64,000 nt of DNA from Ciceribacter ferrooxidans (GCF_004137355.1 NZ_SDVB01000196.1:1-64000), one strand, 5' to 3'. Positions 36,798-46,016 are shown, counted from the stretch's first letter. The notes: generated by a model from the letters alone, not told the origin. Numbers and translations are program-made.

Positions 36798-37865
36798 TCA
36801 CGACGGGCGGCGGTCGAGGGCCGGGGCGAGCGGCTGCAGGAGGCGATAGAGCCGCGCTCTCAAGGCCGGCATGGCCGAGCGCTCCGCCAGCACGTGGTAG
36901 GCGAAGGCGAAGGCGAGGATGCCGGCGACGACGAGGAGGATCGCAACCGCCGGGTGAACCAGAGCAGCGAGCGGCGGGATCGCGACATAGCCGACATGCT
37001 GGTGGACGAGATAGAGCGGATAGGTGGCGCCGCCGGCGAGCTTCAGCGGTCCCCAGAAGCGGCGCGGCAGGTCCATGCGGGCGATGAGCACGAAGAGTGC
37101 CGCCCCGCCGAGGACGGCTGTCGCGATCACCGGGCGCGACAGCGCGCTTCCATATTCGGCCTCGAACCAGGGTGCGGCGCTGAGCGAGGTGAAGACCCCG
37201 TAGGACAGCGACAGGGCGAGGAGCGCGAGCCGCGTTGGCGTGACGCCCTTGCCGAGCCGCTGGAGGGCGATGCCGGCGACGAAGAAGCCGCTGTATTCGG
37301 TAATCAGCGCATCCTGCAGCAGACGGACCTGGAAGAAGGCCTCGTTGGCGAAGGAGAGCGCCAGCCAGCCGAAGGCGATCGTCTCGATGTCGTCCAGCCG
37401 CCGAATGACGAGCAGCAGGAAGATCCAGCCGTAGAAGACGAGTTCGAGCACGATCGACCAGTAGGCACCGTCGACGAAGGGTTCGCCGAGCAGCAGCGAG
37501 AAGACCATGAGATTGGCGCCGTACTGCTCGAGGCTGACCTCGAAGCGCGGATTGGCGGCGATGACCACGACGAGCGCGGTAACCGTCATCATCACCATGA
37601 AGGTCGGATAGATGCGCACGAAGCGCGAGACGAAGAATTCGAGCGGCGTGCGGCCTTCCACCGAATAGAGGATCACGAAGCCGCTGATGATGAAGAAGAT
37701 GCTGACGCCGAGATAGCCGTAGGCCGCAGCACGCTCAAGCATCTCCGGCAGCGGCACCTGCGGCAGGTCGCCGGCGGCCTCGCCGCGGAAGAGGAAATGG
37801 AAGCCGACCACGGCCATCGCGGCGAGAAACCGCAGCCCGTCGAGCCCGAAGAGGTGCTTTTCCAT
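36798..37865 (-). CDS. Acyltransferase 3 family membrane protein
   Basis: 355 residues with about ten helices. The family motif near the start is LFGLDGLRFLAAMAVVGFHFLF with the conserved His (H22 region), followed by SIFFIISGFVILYS and FFVSRFVRIYPTF. Such enzymes O-acetylate or O-acylate surface polysaccharides and glycans. Start MEKHLFGLDG at 37865; CAGGA is the only upstream purine run. Monocistronic; substrate unknown. Confidence 0.9.
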   Translation of the reverse strand: MEKHLFGLDGLRFLAAMAVVGFHFLFRGEAAGDLPQVPLPEMLERAAAYGYLGVSIFFIISGFVILYSVEGRTPLEFFVSRFVRIYPTFMVMMTVTALVVVIAANPRFEVSLEQYGANLMVFSLLLGEPFVDGAYWSIVLELVFYGWIFLLLVIRRLDDIETIAFGWLALSFANEAFFQVRLLQDALITEYSGFFVAGIALQRLGKGVTPTRLALLALSLSYGVFTSLSAAPWFEAEYGSALSRPVIATAVLGGAALFVLIARMDLPRRFWGPLKLAGGATYPLYLVHQHVGYVAIPPLAALVHPAVAILLVVAGILAFAFAYHVLAERSAMPALRARLYRLLQPLAPALDRRPS

Positions 37866-38085
37866 GATCCTGAAGCCCCCGGCCGCAATCCGCGCCGCGC
37901 ACGGGCGCATTCCCCCGCCCCTTCTTTAGCGAGGGAATGTTAACAATCTACTTCTGGTGGAAAAAGCGAAATACGGAACCCCGGCCGCAACCTCTGCGAC
38001 AGGAAGCCGCTCGGGGCAGGCGTGCCGGGCGGAAGCGCTTGCGCTATGATCGTGGCCAAAGACGAGGGGCGGGAGAGTCGGGGCG

Positions 38086-38625
38086 ATGACGAACGACATG
38101 CTGATGGGGTTGCTGCCCGTCGTCTTCATGCTGCACGAGTTCGAGGAAATCGTCATGCTGAAGCCGTGGCTGGCGAAGAACGGCGCGGCACTGGAGCGCC
38201 GCTTTCCGGCCGTCGCGGCGCGGGTCCTGCCGCTCTACGGCAACCTCTCGACCTCGGCCTTCACCGTCGCGGTCCTGGAGGAGTTCCTCATCCTGACGGT
38301 ACTCACCTATGCGGCGATCGCCTTCGGTCTCCACGATCTCTGGGCGGGCCTGCTCGTCGCCTTCCTTTTCCATCTTCTCGTCCATGTCGGCCAGACGATC
38401 CTCTGGCGCGGCTATTGCCCCTTCATCATCACCAGCCTGCTCGTGCTCCCCTATTGCCTCTACGCGCTCTTCGCCCTCGCCCGCTCGGGCGCGATTTCGC
38501 CCGCCCCGACGGCCGCCTGGTCGGTTGCGGCAACGGTCCTCGTCTATCTCAACCTCTGGCTGGCGCTCCGCCTCGCCCGCCGCTTCGAGGCGTGGATCGG
38601 ACACGACTTCGCGCCCCGTAGCTGA
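38086..38625 (+). CDS. HXXEE domain membrane protein
   Basis: 179 residues with five or so hydrophobic helices. The family motif is FMLHEFEEIVMLKPWL (HEFEE, about residues 17-21), and a second conserved patch is LFHLLVHVGQTILWRGYCPFIITS. The conserved His/Glu residues in the membrane suggest metal binding or an enzyme; function is unknown in the family. Start ATG 38086; a second Met at codon 5 is possible. Confidence 0.85.
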   Translation: MTNDMLMGLLPVVFMLHEFEEIVMLKPWLAKNGAALERRFPAVAARVLPLYGNLSTSAFTVAVLEEFLILTVLTYAAIAFGLHDLWAGLLVAFLFHLLVHVGQTILWRGYCPFIITSLLVLPYCLYALFALARSGAISPAPTAAWSVAATVLVYLNLWLALRLARRFEAWIGHDFAPRS

Positions 38626-38760
38626 CGACGGCTCTCACCCGAACCTGATCAGGATCAATGTTCTTCGAAGAAGCCTAATGTTATAAGGTGCTGATGAAGC
38701 AGACTTTCCCGCAGCCGCCGGCGTCGGGCCCGCCCGGCCGGCATTTCGAGGACGTCCGGC

Positions 38761-40380
38761 ATGGCGCATAAACAGGTTCTCTTTCGTGACGAGGCCCGCG
38801 CGAAAATCCTGCGCGGAGCGACCCTTCTCGCCGACGCGGTGCGCATCACGCTCGGCCCGCGCTCGAAATCGGTGCTGATCGAGAAAAAGTGGGGCGTGCC
38901 GGTCGTCTGCAACGACGGCGTTACGATCGCCAAGGAATTCGACCTCAAGGACCCCGAGGAGAACCTCGGGGCCCGCATGCTCCGGGAGGCGGCTGAAAAG
39001 ACCGGCGACATGGTCGGCGACGGCACCAGCACCGCCACCATCCTCGCCCATGCGATCTTTTCCGAGGGGCTTCGCAACGTGGTCGCGGGCGCGAGCGCGG
39101 TCGACATCAAGCGCGGCCTCGACCGGGCGACGAAATGCACGGTCGAGGCGCTGAAGACACTGTCGCGACCGGTCGCCACGACACTCGAAAAGCAGCAGGT
39201 GGCGGCGATCTCCGCCCATAACGACGAGGCGATCGGGGCGCTGATCGCCGAGGCGATCGAGAAGGTCGGCGACGACGGCGTCATCACCGTCGAGGAGGCG
39301 AAGACGACGGAAACCCACCTCAACGTCGTCGAGGGGATGCAGTTCGATCGCGGCTACATCTCGCCCTATTTCATCACCAGCGCGGAGGACATGGAAGCCG
39401 TGCTCGAAGACGCCCGCATCCTCCTCTTCGACCGCAAGATTTCGGCGCTGATGGACCTCGTGCCGCTGCTCGAACAGATCGCCAAGTCGGGCCGGCCGCT
39501 GCTGGTGATCGCCGAGGACATCGAGGGCGAGGCGCTCGCGACCCTCATCGTCAACCAGATCCGCGGCACCTTCCACAACTGCGCGGTCAAGGCGCCGGGC
39601 TTCGGCGACCGGCGCAAGGCGATGCTGGAGGATATCGCGGTGCTGACCGGCGCCCAGGTGATTTCCGAGGAGATGGGCGCCAAGCTCGAAAACGTGACGC
39701 TCGCCGAACTCGGCTCGGCTGCCCGCGTCGTCATCGACAAGGAGACGACGACGATCGTCGGCGGCGCCGGCGATCCGGCGCGGATCAAGGGCCGCATCGA
39801 GGAAATCCGCCGCCAGATCGACAAGACCACCAGCGACTACGACAAGGAGAAGCTGGAGGAGCGGCTCGCCAAGCTCTCCGGCGGCGTCGCCGTCATCCGC
39901 GTCGGGGCGCCAGCGGAGGCGGAAATGAAGGCGAAGAAGGACGCGATCGAGGACGCGATCAACGCCACCAAGGCAGCGGTCGCCGAAGGCATCGTGCCGG
40001 GTGGCGGGCTGGCGCTCCTGCGCTGCGTCGGCGCGGTCGTCGCGGAAGAGCAGAAATGCGAGGGCGACGAGCGCACCGGCGTGCAGATCCTCAAGCGCGC
40101 GCTGGAGGCCCCTGCCCGGCAGATCGCCCTCAACTCGGCGGTGGACGACGGCGTCGTCGTCGAGCGGATGCTGCAGGGCTCCGGCGCCATGGGCTTCGAC
40201 GCCGGCCGCAGGCTCTATGTCGACCTGATGGAAGCGGGCATCATCGATCCGACCAAGGTGGTGCGGATCGCGCTCGAAAACGCCGTCTCCGTCGCCAGCG
40301 TGCTGCTGCTCACCGAGGCGACGATGACCGAGGTGCGCGAGCCGGCGAAGCCGCCGGAGTCGGAGATGGGCGGGGTGTGA
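38761..40380 (+). CDS. groEL: Solitary GroEL-type chaperonin paralogue
   Basis: 539 residues, full-length group I chaperonin. Nucleotide motifs: [45 protein letters not shown] and [13 protein letters not shown]; the ATPase aspartate is kept in [12 protein letters not shown]. The sequence diverges from housekeeping GroEL (for example [15 protein letters not shown]) and the C-terminus is EMGGV without a Gly-Met repeat tail. No groES gene is present upstream or downstream. Rhizobia often carry several groEL copies of specialised use. Start ATG at 38761. A short palindrome TTCTTCGAAGAA lies near 38660 in the upstream region. Confidence 0.92.
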   Translation: MAHKQVLFRDEARAKILRGATLLADAVRITLGPRSKSVLIEKKWGVPVVCNDGVTIAKEFDLKDPEENLGARMLREAAEKTGDMVGDGTSTATILAHAIFSEGLRNVVAGASAVDIKRGLDRATKCTVEALKTLSRPVATTLEKQQVAAISAHNDEAIGALIAEAIEKVGDDGVITVEEAKTTETHLNVVEGMQFDRGYISPYFITSAEDMEAVLEDARILLFDRKISALMDLVPLLEQIAKSGRPLLVIAEDIEGEALATLIVNQIRGTFHNCAVKAPGFGDRRKAMLEDIAVLTGAQVISEEMGAKLENVTLAELGSAARVVIDKETTTIVGGAGDPARIKGRIEEIRRQIDKTTSDYDKEKLEERLAKLSGGVAVIRVGAPAEAEMKAKKDAIEDAINATKAAVAEGIVPGGGLALLRCVGAVVAEEQKCEGDERTGVQILKRALEAPARQIALNSAVDDGVVVERMLQGSGAMGFDAGRRLYVDLMEAGIIDPTKVVRIALENAVSVASVLLLTEATMTEVREPAKPPESEMGGV

Positions 40381-40385
40381 GGCCG

Positions 40386-40628
40386 TCAGACCTTGCGGCG
40401 ACGCCATGAGGTGAAGAGCGCGATGCCGACGCCGATGAGCAAGCCCGGCAGCGCCATGGCGACGGCGGCGGTGGCGGCTCCCATTTCGCAGCCGCCGGAA
40501 TCGCCCGGCGTGCCGCAGCGCGGATCGAAGAGGTAGCCGAGCGACAGCGCCAGGATGCCGGTCAGGATCGGCAGGCCGATCAGGCCGACAAGCCCGAAGG
40601 CCACAGATTTCGCGATCGTCTTCAGCAT
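40386..40628 (-). CDS. Small two-helix membrane protein, unknown
   Basis: 80 residues: helix one about residues 8-32 (VAFGLVGLIGLPILTGILAL), a short loop with two cysteines (DPRCGTPGDSGGCEMG), helix two about 50-72, and a basic end SWRRRKV. The cysteines could form a periplasmic disulfide. Convergent with groEL, 5 bases after it. No family recognised. Confidence 0.6.
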   Translation of the reverse strand: MLKTIAKSVAFGLVGLIGLPILTGILALSLGYLFDPRCGTPGDSGGCEMGAATAAVAMALPGLLIGVGIALFTSWRRRKV

Positions 40629-40771
40629 GCCCGTTCATCCCCCTCGCCGTGAACGCAAAGACATAGCGCAATTCCACCCGCCCGTGAACGGCAGGCGCCA
40701 GCCCGGCCTTGACCTGCCGGCCATAAGCCGCCATCTCCACCTCGACACGGGAAGAGAAAACGAGGAGACGG

Positions 40772-41452
40772 ATGGCCTTTCGCATCAACAACGGTTCGCT
40801 CTACCCCTATGTCGCCGGCGCTATCATCGCCGGCCTGCTTGCCGCCTTCGGCATGATCGCCGACGAGGTGAGCGAGGGCGAGACGCTCGCCCTCGACGAG
40901 GGCGTGCTGATGGCGCTGCGTGCACCCGGCGATCCGGCAGACCCGATCGGCCCGGCCTGGCTCGAGGAGGCCGCCCGCGACGTGACCGCGCTCGGCAGCT
41001 TCTCGGTGCTGACCATTCTCGTGCTGGTCGTCGTCATCCATCTCTTCCTGATCGGACGGCAGCGGACCGGCTGGTTCGTCGCCTTCTCGGTGATCGGCGG
41101 GACGATCCTGAGCACGACGCTCAAATCCTTCTACGACCGCCCCCGCCCGGAGCTCACCGGCATCGCCCGCGTCTTCACCGCGAGCTTCCCGAGTGGGCAT
41201 GCGACGATCTCGGCCGTCGTCTACCTGACGCTCGGGGCGCTGCTTGCCGAAATGGCGGAGCGCACCAGCCAGAAGGTGCTCTACCTCGGCTCGGCGATCT
41301 TCCTCACCGTCATCATCGGCGCAAGCCGCGTCTATCTCGGCGTCCACTACCCGACCGACGTCATCGCCGGCTGGTCGATCGGCGCCGGCTGGGCACTCGC
41401 CTGGACGCTCGCCGCCCATCTGGTGCGCAAGCGGATGAAGACGGAGGGGTGA
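40772..41452 (+). CDS. PAP2 family phosphatase
   Basis: 226 residues, six helices. Acid-phosphatase signature in three parts: KSFYDRPRP, SFPSGHA and SRVYLGVHYPTDV, all complete. It removes phosphate from lipid substrates such as phosphatidate, undecaprenyl pyrophosphate or lipid A; which one is not clear. Start at 40772 with GAGGAGACGG upstream. Divergent from the small membrane protein gene. Confidence 0.92.
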   Translation: MAFRINNGSLYPYVAGAIIAGLLAAFGMIADEVSEGETLALDEGVLMALRAPGDPADPIGPAWLEEAARDVTALGSFSVLTILVLVVVIHLFLIGRQRTGWFVAFSVIGGTILSTTLKSFYDRPRPELTGIARVFTASFPSGHATISAVVYLTLGALLAEMAERTSQKVLYLGSAIFLTVIIGASRVYLGVHYPTDVIAGWSIGAGWALAWTLAAHLVRKRMKTEG

Positions 41453-41478
41453 GGAGACGACGCTGCGCCCTCTTCTAC

Positions 41479-41592
41479 GTCATCCCGGACTTGATCCGGG
41501 ATCCAGCGCGATCAAGTCCTTGATCGCGAAAGAGTCCTTCACGGCGCAGACGCGCCGTGGCTGGACCCCGGATCAAGTCCGGGGTGACGGAG
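41479..41592. repeat. GTCA-hairpin composite element, core type I
   Basis: It begins GTCATCCCGGACTTGATCCG and ends GTCCGGGGTGACGG. Core palindromes GCGATCAAGTCCTTGATCGC and GGCGCAGACGCGCC match the 23952 copy almost base for base, and both copies are followed by the same AGGATGTGGA. The left hairpin sequence differs from that copy but keeps pairing. Confidence 0.8.
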
Positions 41593-41662
41593 GATGTGGA
41601 AACGCACCGGCGCCGCGCTCTTTGTCCCCGATGAGAGGCGGCCCACGCCACCTCCCCCGGCG

Positions 41663-42448
41663 TCAGCGTTTGCCCGCGACGAGTGCGAAGAAGGCGCCCT
41701 GCGGATCGCGGCACTGGGTCACCCAGGCGCCGCCGGGAACCTCCATCGGGGCGGACAGGACCGTGCCGCCGGCGTCGGTCACCCGTTTCATCGCCGCGTC
41801 GATCTCCGGGACGACGAAGTAGAAGCTCCAGAAGGGGTGCGGTATGTCCGGCGTTTTGGTCATGATGCCACCGATGTCCCTGCCCTCATGGGCGAAGAGC
41901 TGGTAGACGCCCATTGCGCCCATGTCGTAGGGTTCGCCCTTCGTCCAGCCGAACATGCGGGCGTAGAAGTCGAAGGCCTCGTTGCCGTCGCCGGCCATCA
42001 GTTCGTGCCAGCCGACGGTTCCGGGCGACATCGGCGGCGGCTCCTCCGGCATCGGCCCTTCCGGCATGTTCGGCTTGAAGACGTTGAGGGCGGCGCCGTG
42101 CGGATCGGCCACCGTGGCGAAGCGGCCGATGTTCGGAATGTCGGTTCCCGGCATCAGGACGCGGCCGCCGTTTTCGGCAAATTCGCGCGCCTTGGCATCG
42201 ACGTCGTCGACGGCGACATAGCCCCACCACTGCGGCATCAACCCGTTTTCCGCCATTTGCGGGGTGATCCCCATGAGCCCGGCCGAACCCATTTCACGCC
42301 CCGGTATGTTGAAGACGGTGTAGGCGTCTCCCTGCGGTGTGGCGTTGTCGAACGCCTTCGCTTCCCAGCCGATCACGTCCCGGTAGAACGCGGCGGCGGC
42401 CGGGACGTCATTGGTCATCAGCTCGTACCAGACGAATTTGCCTTGCAT
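41663..42448 (-). CDS. VOC (glyoxalase-like) two-domain protein
   Basis: 261 residues with two vicinal-oxygen-chelate repeats: GKFVWYELMTNDVPAAAAFY and VGWHELMAGDGNEAFDFYARMFGW. Each ends in a typical DPHGAALNVFKP or DPQGAFFALVAG strand. Metal residues are not fully conserved. Similar to the actinobacterial and rhizobial glyoxalase/bleomycin-resistance-like group. Last gene of the DUF899-DUF1579-VOC unit controlled by the divergent MarR gene; gap of 24 bases to DUF1579. Confidence 0.85.
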   Translation of the reverse strand: MQGKFVWYELMTNDVPAAAAFYRDVIGWEAKAFDNATPQGDAYTVFNIPGREMGSAGLMGITPQMAENGLMPQWWGYVAVDDVDAKAREFAENGGRVLMPGTDIPNIGRFATVADPHGAALNVFKPNMPEGPMPEEPPPMSPGTVGWHELMAGDGNEAFDFYARMFGWTKGEPYDMGAMGVYQLFAHEGRDIGGIMTKTPDIPHPFWSFYFVVPEIDAAMKRVTDAGGTVLSAPMEVPGGAWVTQCRDPQGAFFALVAGKR

Positions 42449-42472
42449 TGTCTTTTCCTTCTTCGGGGGTGC

Positions 42473-42964
42473 TCAGGATTGTCTCTGCATTTCGCTCGTC
42501 ATGAAGGTCTGGAAAGTGCCGTCGGGCTGGCGGACGCTGGCCGTGAAGCGGCGAGTGTTGTCGTCGACGAAGGTGATGGCGTCGTGGTAGATCGCCGTCT
42601 TCGTCGGATCGGTGAAGTCCGGCCCCTCCGCCTCGAGCGTCAGGGTCCTGCCGTCGGGCTCGATCCAGCCCTTGTAGACCCAGAGCTTGGTCATCATCGA
42701 GCCGACCCAGGTGCCGACATAGTGGCCGGCCTGCGGATCGTAGCCGAGCGTCATCATGACGGAACCCAGACGCCCGTCCGGCATCTTGCCGCGGCTCTCG
42801 CCGACATACCAGAGGCCGTCGAACGTGCGGACCGTCTCGATCCAGCGGTCATCGGGGCTCTCGGGTCCGCAATCCTCGTTGCCGGTCGCCGAGGTGACGA
42901 CCCAGTCGCCGAGAAGTCTTTCGAGAAAGTGGTGTTCCTGCTGCGGTACGGCGAATTCCATCAT
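42473..42964 (-). CDS. DUF1579 family protein
   Basis: 163 residues, lipocalin-like beta barrel. Hallmarks are HHFLERLLGDWVVTS, GLWYVGESRG, MTLGYDPQAGHYVGTWV and DDNTRRFTASV. Function unknown; often beside DUF899 and VOC genes in detoxification-like operons, as here. Start at 42964. Confidence 0.85.
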   Translation of the reverse strand: MMEFAVPQQEHHFLERLLGDWVVTSATGNEDCGPESPDDRWIETVRTFDGLWYVGESRGKMPDGRLGSVMMTLGYDPQAGHYVGTWVGSMMTKLWVYKGWIEPDGRTLTLEAEGPDFTDPTKTAIYHDAITFVDDNTRRFTASVRQPDGTFQTFMTSEMQRQS

Positions 42965-43018
42965 GGCCTCATCCTCCTCGATGGGGTTTCACAAAAGATG
43001 CCTGCAGATATGAACGGC

Positions 43019-43741
43019 TCAGGACGCGGCGGCGCGCGGCTTGCCGTCGTACTCGTCATGGCGACGGACGAAATCCATCGTCGTCCTCTCGTTGCGCCCC
43101 TTCGGCGCCCGGTCGAGGATCATCAGCGTGCCGATCAGTTCTTCCGGACCCCGCGCATAGCTCGAATAGGTATGGAAGACGGTGCCGTCGGCATCGCGGT
43201 AGAAGGCACTCAAGCCCGGAAGCTCGGTGCCGGCATCTTCCGCCGGCATTGCGGTGAAATTATAGAAGACCTTGCCGGAGGCGAGCTCCTCCGGATCGAA
43301 GGACACGTGATAGTCGCGGTTGAAGTCGGTGCCGAAGGACGACACCCACGGGAAGTGCCAGCCCATGCGGCGCTTGTAGGCCTCGATCTTTTCGAGCGGC
43401 GCGCGGGAAACGGCGACCAGCGTCACGTCGTGGTGGTTCAAATGCGGCAGCGTGCCGTCCAGATGATCGGCGATGAAAGAGCAGCCGGTGCAGCCCGCCT
43501 GCCAGTCCGGGCCGAGCATGAAGTGGTAAATCATCAGCTGGCTGCGACCGTCGAACAGCGCGGCGAGCGTCTTCGGCCCCGACGGCGTGTCGAAAACGTA
43601 GTCCTTGTCGACCTTGACCCAGGGCAAGGCCATGCGCTCGGCATTCAGCCGGTCGCGCAGATGCGTCGCCTCCTTTTCCTTCAGCAGAATGGCGCGGCGC
43701 GCCTCCAGCCATTCTTCGCGGGATACGACAGGATGTTCCAT
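43019..43741 (-). CDS. DUF899 thioredoxin-like protein
   Basis: 240 residues. Start MEHPVVSREEWLEARR at 43741, preceded by GGAGGAGAAG. The family core is LLKEKEATHLRDRLNAERMALPWV, MLGPDWQAGCTGCSFIADHLDG (CxxC in the thioredoxin position; key AGCTGCS), HLNHHDVTLVAVSRAPL and SSFGTDFNRDYHVSF. Likely a thiol-based redox or detoxification protein. First gene of a three-gene unit, divergent from marR across 68 bases that contain an operator-like palindrome. Confidence 0.88.
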   Translation of the reverse strand: MEHPVVSREEWLEARRAILLKEKEATHLRDRLNAERMALPWVKVDKDYVFDTPSGPKTLAALFDGRSQLMIYHFMLGPDWQAGCTGCSFIADHLDGTLPHLNHHDVTLVAVSRAPLEKIEAYKRRMGWHFPWVSSFGTDFNRDYHVSFDPEELASGKVFYNFTAMPAEDAGTELPGLSAFYRDADGTVFHTYSSYARGPEELIGTLMILDRAPKGRNERTTMDFVRRHDEYDGKPRAAAS

Positions 43742-43778
43742 GATCTTCTCCTCCTCCGGATGGTCGTGGTTTTGCTTG

Positions 43779-43815
43779 ACATTTACGTTGATATCAACAT
43801 ATTTAGCACATGTCA
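43779..43815. promoter_or_regulatory. MarR operator candidate
   Basis: Perfect 12-base palindrome GTTGATATCAAC (43787-43798) inside the 68-base spacer between the divergent DUF899 and MarR genes. A larger dyad TTGACAT...ATGTCAA surrounds it. MarR-type operators are usually AT-rich palindromes in this position. Confidence 0.6.
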
Positions 43816-44265
43816 AATCAGCCTGCGATTCCTTTTTCGACCACCCTTCATGTCCGCGACACATGCCTCTGCCTCCATGCCCAGCGCGCCGCACGCGCAC
43901 TGGCGCGGCGCTTCGATGCCGCCTTCAAGCCGCTCGGGCTGACGAACGGCCAGTTTTCCCTGATGATGGCGCTGAACCGCCCGGAGCCGCCGCCGATGGG
44001 GCCGGTCGCGGCCCTGCTCGCGATGGACCGCACGACGCTGACGGCGGCGCTGAAGCCGCTCACCCAGCGCGGATGGATCACGATCGTGGCGGACGAGAAG
44101 GATCGCCGCGGCAAGCGGCTGAAACTGACGGAAGCGGGCATGGCCGTGCTCGTCGAGGCGATGCCGATCTGGCGGCGCGAGCACGACGAACTGGAGGCAG
44201 GCCTCGGCACCGACCCGCAGGTCCTGCGCCAGGGGTTGATCGAGGTGGCAACCGCCAGTGAATAG
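43810..44265 (+). CDS. MarR family transcriptional regulator
   Basis: 151 residues; winged-helix region from about 45 to 110 (GLTNGQFSLMMALNR, MDRTTLTAALKPLTQRGWITI, EKDRRGKRLKLTEAG). Cysteines at 20 and 22 (RDTCLCLHAQ) sit in helix 1, where OhrR-like redox regulators have their sensing cysteine. It probably represses the DUF899-DUF1579-VOC unit. Start ATG 43810, close to the operator-like palindrome. Confidence 0.9.
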   Translation: MSNQPAIPFSTTLHVRDTCLCLHAQRAARALARRFDAAFKPLGLTNGQFSLMMALNRPEPPPMGPVAALLAMDRTTLTAALKPLTQRGWITIVADEKDRRGKRLKLTEAGMAVLVEAMPIWRREHDELEAGLGTDPQVLRQGLIEVATASE

Positions 44266-44273
44266 CGCCTCGC

Positions 44274-45038
44274 CTACGCGCTCCGGAAGCGGGACAGGCG
44301 GGGATCGGCGGCGAAATCGGCGACGGTGAAGCCGAGCCGGCTCTGCGGGAACTCACAGAGCGCCTGCACACCTGCCCGACCGAGACGAATGTGCCAGGTC
44401 TGGCGTTCGACGGGTTCGCGGGCGGCGAAGGCGAGCGCGCTCAAAAGTGCGATGTTCATGCCGCCCTTCGGATCACGCACTGAGCGGTAGAGGATCGCCT
44501 GCCCGTCTGCCGCGCGGGCGGCGTCCGCGAGCGCCTGGCAGGCCTCGTAGGAGACCGGATCCTCCCAGGCGGCGGCATCGCGCGAAAGCGGCGGCGCGGT
44601 CAGGTCGAGCGCCCGCGTTGTCGTGACGAGCGCGGAAAAGGCGGTGTATTCCGCGGCATTGGCGGGCAGCGGCGTTTCGGGCGATTCGGCGAAGAAGAGC
44701 AGCCGGTAGAAGGCCATTTCGGCAAGCGCCGTCGTCACGCTTTCGGCGGCGTAGAAGACACCGAGGGTGCGGCCGGCGCGGCGGAAGCGCGAGCCCTTCG
44801 GATAGACGGCGCCGTAGCGGAACGGTGTGGCGAGGAGATAATCGAGGCCGGCGCATTCCGGCGGCAGCGCGGGCTTGGTTTCTTCGAGCAGGCTTTCGAG
44901 CAGCGATTGTTCCTCGACCGTGTCAACGAGCTTCATCGTCGAGACCTGGTGCTGCGCCTCGACGAGCCGCCACCACGCGCCCGAGACGGCGCGGAACTCA
45001 GACGAGAGCGCGACGGGCGTCCAGATAGGCAAGGACAT
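44274..45038 (-). CDS. RES-domain toxin of a Xre-RES system
   Basis: 254 residues. RES family toxins degrade NAD+. Signature region is RYGAVYPKGSRFRRAG with LGVFYAAESVTTALAEMAFYR (Arg, Tyr and Glu of the active site), then QAILYRSVRDPKGGMNIALL. Start MSLPIWTPVAL at 45038 overlaps the antitoxin by 41 bases; the RES fold begins at FRAVSGAWWRLV just beyond the overlap, so a later start would cut it. Partner is the Xre/ParS-type gene 44998-45381. Confidence 0.88.
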   Translation of the reverse strand: MSLPIWTPVALSSEFRAVSGAWWRLVEAQHQVSTMKLVDTVEEQSLLESLLEETKPALPPECAGLDYLLATPFRYGAVYPKGSRFRRAGRTLGVFYAAESVTTALAEMAFYRLLFFAESPETPLPANAAEYTAFSALVTTTRALDLTAPPLSRDAAAWEDPVSYEACQALADAARAADGQAILYRSVRDPKGGMNIALLSALAFAAREPVERQTWHIRLGRAGVQALCEFPQSRLGFTVADFAADPRLSRFRSA

Positions 45039-45381
45039 CGACGAGCCCGGAAACGGTGAGGATCTTCTGTGCCGGCACGGCGCCGAGCGCCGTGTTCTCG
45101 TTGCGCAGCCAGTTGCGCGCCACCGCCTCGTCGCCGCCGGTGATCGCATCGAGCGAGCGGAAGACGCGAATGAAGAGGAGCGCCAGCTCGAAGGGCTTGC
45201 TGCCGCGCTCCAGCCGGAAATCGAGCCGCTTCATGCGCGAGACGCTCGCCTCGGAGAGGCCGAGCACGGCGGCGAGCGTGCGGGCGCTGAGGCCGAGCCG
45301 GTCGGCGGCATTGACCACGGCCTTGGTGACGACCGTGGCCTCGGAGGCGGGCGCGGAGGGTTTTTCCAGAGCTTCCAGCAT
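44998..45381 (-). CDS. Xre/MbcA-ParS-type antitoxin (DUF2384)
   Basis: 127 residues. N-terminal Xre-like HTH (about 22-55, DRLGLSARTLAAVLGLSEASVSRMKR) and C-terminal toxin-binding domain (about 75-127, GGDEAVARNWLRNENTALGAVPAQKIL; key WLRNENTALG). It binds and silences the RES toxin and should bind its own promoter. Start MLEALEKPSA at 45381 with a TCCAGAGAAAGG-type upstream region. Gene order antitoxin then toxin. Confidence 0.9.
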   Translation of the reverse strand: MLEALEKPSAPASEATVVTKAVVNAADRLGLSARTLAAVLGLSEASVSRMKRLDFRLERGSKPFELALLFIRVFRSLDAITGGDEAVARNWLRNENTALGAVPAQKILTVSGLVDVLAYLDARRALV

Positions 45382-45548
45382 GATCCCATTCCTTTCTCTG
45401 GAAGAAATATAATCAATTTCTTTCCCAAGACAAGGAGAAAGGGTATTTCCGGCGGGAAACACCCTTTTCAAAACCATCACGTCAAGCACCGGACGGCCCC
45501 GCGCGGGACCGCCCTGCCCTTGATCCGGACCGGCTGCCGCCGTCCGCC

Positions 45549-45971
45549 TTATTCGACGCTGACCGGAACCTCGGTCGAGGTGCGCATGGCGTGGCTGTAG
45601 GGGCAGACGATATGGGCGGCGGCGACCAGACGTTCGGCGACGGCGCGTTCGACGCCCGGAACGTTGACGGAAAGCGCGACCTCGATGTGGAAGCCGGTAC
45701 CGTCGTCGCGCGGGCCGATGCCGACGCGGGCCGTGACCTTGGTGTCTTCCGGGATCTTCACCTTTTCCTTGCCGGCGACGGCCTTCAGCGCGCCGAGGAA
45801 GCAGGCGGAATAGCCGGCGGCGAACATCTGTTCCGGATTGGTGCCGGTGGCGCCGTCGCCGCCGAGTTCCTTCGGCACGGTCAGCACCACGTCGAGAACG
45901 CCGTTGTCGGAAACGGCGCGGCCGGCGCGGCCGCCGGTGGCGGAAGCCTGCGCGGTATAGAGAATGCTCAT
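45549..45971 (-). CDS. ohr: Organic hydroperoxide resistance protein
   Basis: 140 residues of the Ohr/OsmC fold, a thiol-dependent peroxidase. The two reactive cysteines are in FAAGYSACFLGAL and HIVCPYSHAM. Start MSILYTAQASATGG at 45971, with AAGGAGCAAG. Divergent from ohrR, the regulator, as in Xanthomonas, Agrobacterium and Sinorhizobium. Confidence 0.95.
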   Translation of the reverse strand: MSILYTAQASATGGRAGRAVSDNGVLDVVLTVPKELGGDGATGTNPEQMFAAGYSACFLGALKAVAGKEKVKIPEDTKVTARVGIGPRDDGTGFHIEVALSVNVPGVERAVAERLVAAAHIVCPYSHAMRTSTEVPVSVE

Positions 45972-46016
45972 GTCCTTGCTCCTTGTCTTCGGGTTTGCCA
46001 GCATTTATATATCGAA

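Noticed and set aside
38635-40791. 718-codon minus-strand frame opposite groEL
   Set aside because: It is an antisense shadow; groEL motifs on the plus strand are unambiguous.
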